Part shown: one piece after another, positions 61,672-64,000 of the stretch | Layout: each line of letters starts with the position of its first letter | How positions within the stretch are numbered: position 1 is the stretch's first letter | Source: an uncultured Akkermansia sp. | Lineage (GTDB): Bacteria; Verrucomicrobiota; Verrucomicrobiia; Verrucomicrobiales; Akkermansiaceae | Direction of reading: 5' to 3' | NCBI GenBank assembly: GCA_944390825.1 | Contig: CALXRG010000003.1 | Span: 62,001 to 126,000, forward strand | DNA: 64,000 bases | The notes under the pieces: generated by a model | What the model was told of the DNA's origin: nothing | What the model saw: the letters and a program-made list of their open reading frames with translations, nothing else | Database searches by the model: none | Program-made: the position numbers and the translations under genes

Positions 61672-62514
61672 TCAGTTTGCTGATATTTCTTTGAACCACG
61701 TGTCGCGGCGTGCCTGCAGGTATTGTTGCATGGCTGTACGGAACTGCTGGGCTTGTTTCGCTGCGGCTTCGTCCAGGGCTGTGTCCAGTTGCAGCGTCAC
61801 GTCGGCGGCCGGGTCCATGTACCAGCGAACGGCGGCATCGACGATAATTCCCACGGCAAGGCTGATGCCGAAACTGCCGGCGGATGACACACCTGCCGTG
61901 CCCAGAATGCCGGAACTGATGAGCAGTTGGGTAGCTGCTTCAGCTCCTACTATGCTGGCAAGTTCGGTGTAGAGTTGTTGTTGCATGCCGTCGGTCAGAT
62001 TCAGTTGATTCGGCGAGACGTGAGCGCTGGTGCTTTGGATGGTGTGGGTTTGGGCTGCGGAGAGGGACGGGCAGTTGGCCTGCTGGGCGAGGGAGTCTTC
62101 GATGTCGCGTAATTCGATGACAAAGCTTTTGGTGTGTTGTTCGAGAAGCTCTTGCATTTCTTTTTCGCTGATGAGGTGTTCTGCGATGAGTTCTTTTGCA
62201 AGGTTGTGCAGTCCTTCTTCGCTTTCCGAAATCAATGTCCATGCGGCTTTGAGGCCGGTCAGTTCTTCTGCTACTTCGCGTGTTTTCGCTTTGCGTGAGA
62301 TGATGGATTGGTGGATTTCTCCGGCATGGCGGGTGATTTGTTCATCTGCCTGGCGGTAGGCTTGGTCAATGGCTTGTCGCTGCTGTTCTGTTGTTTCATG
62401 GTCTCCACAGCAGGTGAGGAGGAAGCACAGCAGGCCGCACATCAAGCGGTTGAGGATGCTGGATGTGTGAGTTTGTGCTGTGGTTGATGCGCGGGGTGCT
62501 TGAGAGGTGGACAT
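61672..62514 (-). CDS. Lipoprotein with coiled-coil region, partner of the GDDA-repeat protein
   Basis: A 280-residue lipoprotein: signal segment LMCGLLCFLLTCCG (lipid Cys likely 35 or 36). It is followed by a long helical region rich in Gln/Glu (EQQRQAIDQAYRQADEQITR, then KAKTREVAEELTGLKAAWTL and EMQELLEQHTKSFVIELRDI). A hydrophobic, glycine-rich segment near 200-230 (GTAGVSSAGSFGISLAVGII) may insert into the membrane, and a C-terminal helical DEAAAKQAQQFRTAMQQYL tail closes it. The next gene on this strand is the GDDA-repeat membrane protein, 31 bp on. I do not recognise the family. An upstream promoter is not obvious. Confidence 0.75.
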   Translation of the reverse strand: MSTSQAPRASTTAQTHTSSILNRLMCGLLCFLLTCCGDHETTEQQRQAIDQAYRQADEQITRHAGEIHQSIISRKAKTREVAEELTGLKAAWTLISESEEGLHNLAKELIAEHLISEKEMQELLEQHTKSFVIELRDIEDSLAQQANCPSLSAAQTHTIQSTSAHVSPNQLNLTDGMQQQLYTELASIVGAEAATQLLISSGILGTAGVSSAGSFGISLAVGIIVDAAVRWYMDPAADVTLQLDTALDEAAAKQAQQFRTAMQQYLQARRDTWFKEISAN

Positions 62515-62557
62515 GGGAGGTGAGTGTTGGTTTTGGGGTGGGTGCCGGCATGACGAA

Positions 62558-62590
62558 AACAGGCGGATGTGATTGACACATCCGCCTGTT
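62558..62590 (-). terminator. Terminator after tRNA-Leu
   Basis: A perfect 14-bp stem (AACAGGCGGATGTG/CACATCCGCCTGTT) with a 5-base loop, ending in TTTT on the minus strand, 4 bp beyond the tRNA 3' end. Confidence 0.82.
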
Positions 62591-62594
62591 CTGC

Positions 62595-62676
<82 letters not shown>

Positions 62677-62703
62677 TTCGGTGTTGCAACTGGGTGCGCC
62701 GCA

Positions 62704-62732
62704 AGTATACATAGATGAAAGCTGCAATGCAA
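62704..62732 (-). promoter_or_regulatory. Promoter of tRNA-Leu
   Basis: Minus strand TTGCAT (62727-62732), 17 bp, TATACT (62704-62709). The -35 is identical to that of tRNA-Asp. Confidence 0.75.
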
Positions 62733-62806
62733 GCCTTTTTTGAAGGAAAATGCAGATTTTTTCGACTTGGGGGCGGAAATGGGGTCAGAGCAGGCAGATT
62801 TGCCGG

Positions 62807-63250
62807 TTAGCGGGAGCCGCGTCCCTGGTAGCGGCCGGTAGCGTCGTAATAGTTGACGCCGCTGGGGCCTTGGGATGCGCGCCCCTGGTAGCGTCCGGTG
62901 GCGTCGTAGTAGTTGGTGCCGGAGGGGGTTTGGGTGGAACGCCCCTGGTAGCGGCCGGTGGCGTCGTAGTAGTTGGTGCCGGAGGGGGTTTGGGTGGAAT
63001 GGCCCTGGTAGCGTCCGGTGGCGTCGTAGTAGTTGGCACCGGAGGGGGTTTGGGTGGAACGCCCCTGGTAGCGGCCGGTGGCGTCGTAGTAGTTGGCGCC
63101 GGAGGGAGTTTGGGTGACGCGGCCCCGGTAGCCGCCATAGCCGTTGTAGATGTTGGTTGTGGTCTGCGCTGTAAGGGGGGCAGCGGTGAGGATGAGGGCG
63201 CTGAGCGCAAGGGACAGGGTACTCCTGTGGGAATAGATGGGTGTTTTCAT
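62807..63250 (-). CDS. Secreted repeat protein (NYYDATGRYQGR repeats)
   Basis: A 147-residue exported protein: signal peptide (STLSLALSALILTAAPLTAQ, cleaved near residue 29), then NIYNGYGGYRGRV and five 20-residue repeats of the form TQTPSGANYYDATGRYQGRS. The last repeat (SQGPSGVNYYDATGRYQGRG) is the most diverged. The unit resembles YD-type beta-hairpin repeats and similar short 'bug'-like periplasmic repeat proteins; the role is unknown. The ATG at 63250 gives the signal peptide. A longer open frame merges into the xseA strand in another frame and is not real. A promoter lies 27 bp upstream of the ATG. Confidence 0.87.
   Translation of the reverse strand: MKTPIYSHRSTLSLALSALILTAAPLTAQTTTNIYNGYGGYRGRVTQTPSGANYYDATGRYQGRSTQTPSGANYYDATGRYQGHSTQTPSGTNYYDATGRYQGRSTQTPSGTNYYDATGRYQGRASQGPSGVNYYDATGRYQGRGSR
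62821..63120 (-). repeat. Five tandem 60-bp coding repeats
   Basis: Exact 60-bp periodicity inside the secreted repeat protein. Four units (62881-63120) are nearly identical at the DNA level and the fifth (62821-62880) is diverged, pointing to recent expansion by slippage or recombination. Confidence 0.95.
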
Positions 63251-63277
63251 GTTAGTGTAGGGGTTGGGTACGGCGTC

Positions 63278-63306
63278 ATTATGGGATTGCCGTTTTGTTT
63301 TGTCAA
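63278..63306 (-). promoter_or_regulatory. Promoter of the secreted repeat protein
   Basis: Minus strand TTGACA (63301-63306), 17 bp, CATAAT (63278-63283), leaving a leader of about 20 bases. Confidence 0.68.
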
Positions 63307-63434
63307 GCCTGAAGAAACAGGTTGACGTGAAAAAAATCAGGTTGAGGTGAAAAATCCGCGGGCTCGCGGGGGAACCGGACGTGTTGGGACGGCTCTGTTG
63401 TGAAAGTGCCGTGGGGAAGTGGGGCGCTTTTTGC

Positions 63435-64000
63435 TCAGCCGGGGCGGACGGAGGTGATGGTGGCTCCGAGTTCTCCGCTGCCCAGGGTGATGGTGATGGG
63501 GTCACCGGGGGTGAGTTCGTCAGCCCGGCGGGCGAGTCGGCCTTCGGGGGTGCGGACGAGGGCGAAGCCGCGTTCCAGGGCTTGACGGGGGTCGGCGGCG
63601 CGGAGTCTGGCTTCGGTTGTTTGCAGGGTTGCCCGGGCTTGGGTGAGCCGGGCGGTGGCTTGTATTTGGAGTTGGCGGGTGAGGGATTGCAGGCGGTAGC
63701 TGGCGGTGCGGAGGGCGTCGGTCGCGGCCCGGGTGCTGAGTTTGGCTTCGAGGAGGTGCAGCCGGGTGGAGGCGGTGTCGAGTTTGGTGGTGATGGCGTG
63801 CTGCAGGTCTTCCTCGGCGATGTCGAGTTTCTGGCTGAAGGGGCCAATGATGGCCTGCGGGTCGCTGAGTTTGCCTTGCGTGGCGGCTCTGAGCCTTAGT
63901 TTTGCGGTTTCCAGTGCGCGGGCAAGGGCTTGGGTGAGCCGGGTGTCGGCCTGGCGGAACCAGGTGTCGAGGGCAGGGCCGTCCGGTGTGGTGAGTTCAA
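63435..64000 (-). CDS. xseA: Exodeoxyribonuclease VII large subunit, 5' end beyond window
   Basis: The large subunit of the single-strand-specific exonuclease VII, used in repair. About 187 residues of the C-terminal region are visible: a long helical coiled-coil part (FRQADTRLTQALARALETAK, FSQKLDIAEEDLQHAITTKL, TARLTQARATLQTTEARLRA) and the family's closing domain DPRQALERGFALVRTPEGRL, then DELTPGDPITITLGSGEL, with a stop at 63435-63437. The gene starts outside the window. Frames overlapping it in this region are shadows. Confidence 0.9.
   Translation of the reverse strand, partial: ELTTPDGPALDTWFRQADTRLTQALARALETAKLRLRAATQGKLSDPQAIIGPFSQKLDIAEEDLQHAITTKLDTASTRLHLLEAKLSTRAATDALRTASYRLQSLTRQLQIQATARLTQARATLQTTEARLRAADPRQALERGFALVRTPEGRLARRADELTPGDPITITLGSGELGATITSVRPG

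Noticed and set aside
62821..63120. CRISPR-like periodic array
   Set aside because: The 60-bp units are contiguous, lack unique spacers and translate into a coherent protein repeat.
63251..63847. Fusion of the secreted repeat protein with an upstream proline-rich region
   Set aside because: The upstream part is an out-of-frame shadow of xseA; a signal peptide and promoter mark the real start at 63250.

Overview
The window looks like a chromosomal segment of a moderately high-GC Gram-negative bacterium of the Verrucomicrobia, probably near Akkermansiaceae. Supporting signs are a Minf_1886-type gene (a family I know from Verrucomicrobia and Planctomycetes), an outer-membrane biology of TonB, BtuB, an OprM/NodT channel and lipoproteins, and three giant type V autotransporters of a style common in Akkermansia relatives. 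The placement rests on recognised families, not on a marker search.

Layout. Positions 1-1167 hold frr (cut by the edge) and pyrH on the minus strand. Positions 1356-6565 are a vitamin B12 uptake unit on the minus strand: a cobalamin riboswitch, a BtuB-like receptor, a family-5 solute-binding protein and a TonB-like protein. Next come an efflux outer-membrane channel (7019-8464), a degenerate stretch, a nitroreductase, ssb, an rmlD-like relic, rmlB and hemL. A plus-strand cluster (14098-17334) carries two small unknown genes, mazG, a thioredoxin-fold lipoprotein and a TetR regulator, and converges on a TIM-barrel epimerase gene. About 26 kb (18.8-44.8 kb) is three tandem autotransporter genes of 2053, 4356 and 1963 codons. 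They share a C-terminal region and have partly exchanged passenger modules. Beyond them lie a GT2 glycosyltransferase, a methyltransferase, a lipoprotein, an Aas-like acyl-ACP synthetase with a seemingly dead acyltransferase domain, a duplicated structured repeat beside tRNA-Asp, a DinG-type helicase, a secreted protein, agmatine deiminase with the Minf_1886 gene, thiD-gatA-gatC, two tail-anchored membrane proteins, a ZIP metal transporter, a paired membrane protein and lipoprotein of unknown function, tRNA-Leu(AAG), a secreted 60-bp-repeat protein and the end of xseA.

How it works together. Three regions are functionally coherent: the riboswitch-controlled B12 unit, the autotransporter cluster (all three genes have a T6 tract just upstream of a TTGAC -35 box), and gatCA/thiD housekeeping. 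The most general signal is promoter layout. Eleven starts lie only 6-12 bp downstream of a -10 box that has a -35 box 16-17 bp upstream, which predicts leaderless or nearly leaderless mRNAs. This geometry also helped choose several start codons.
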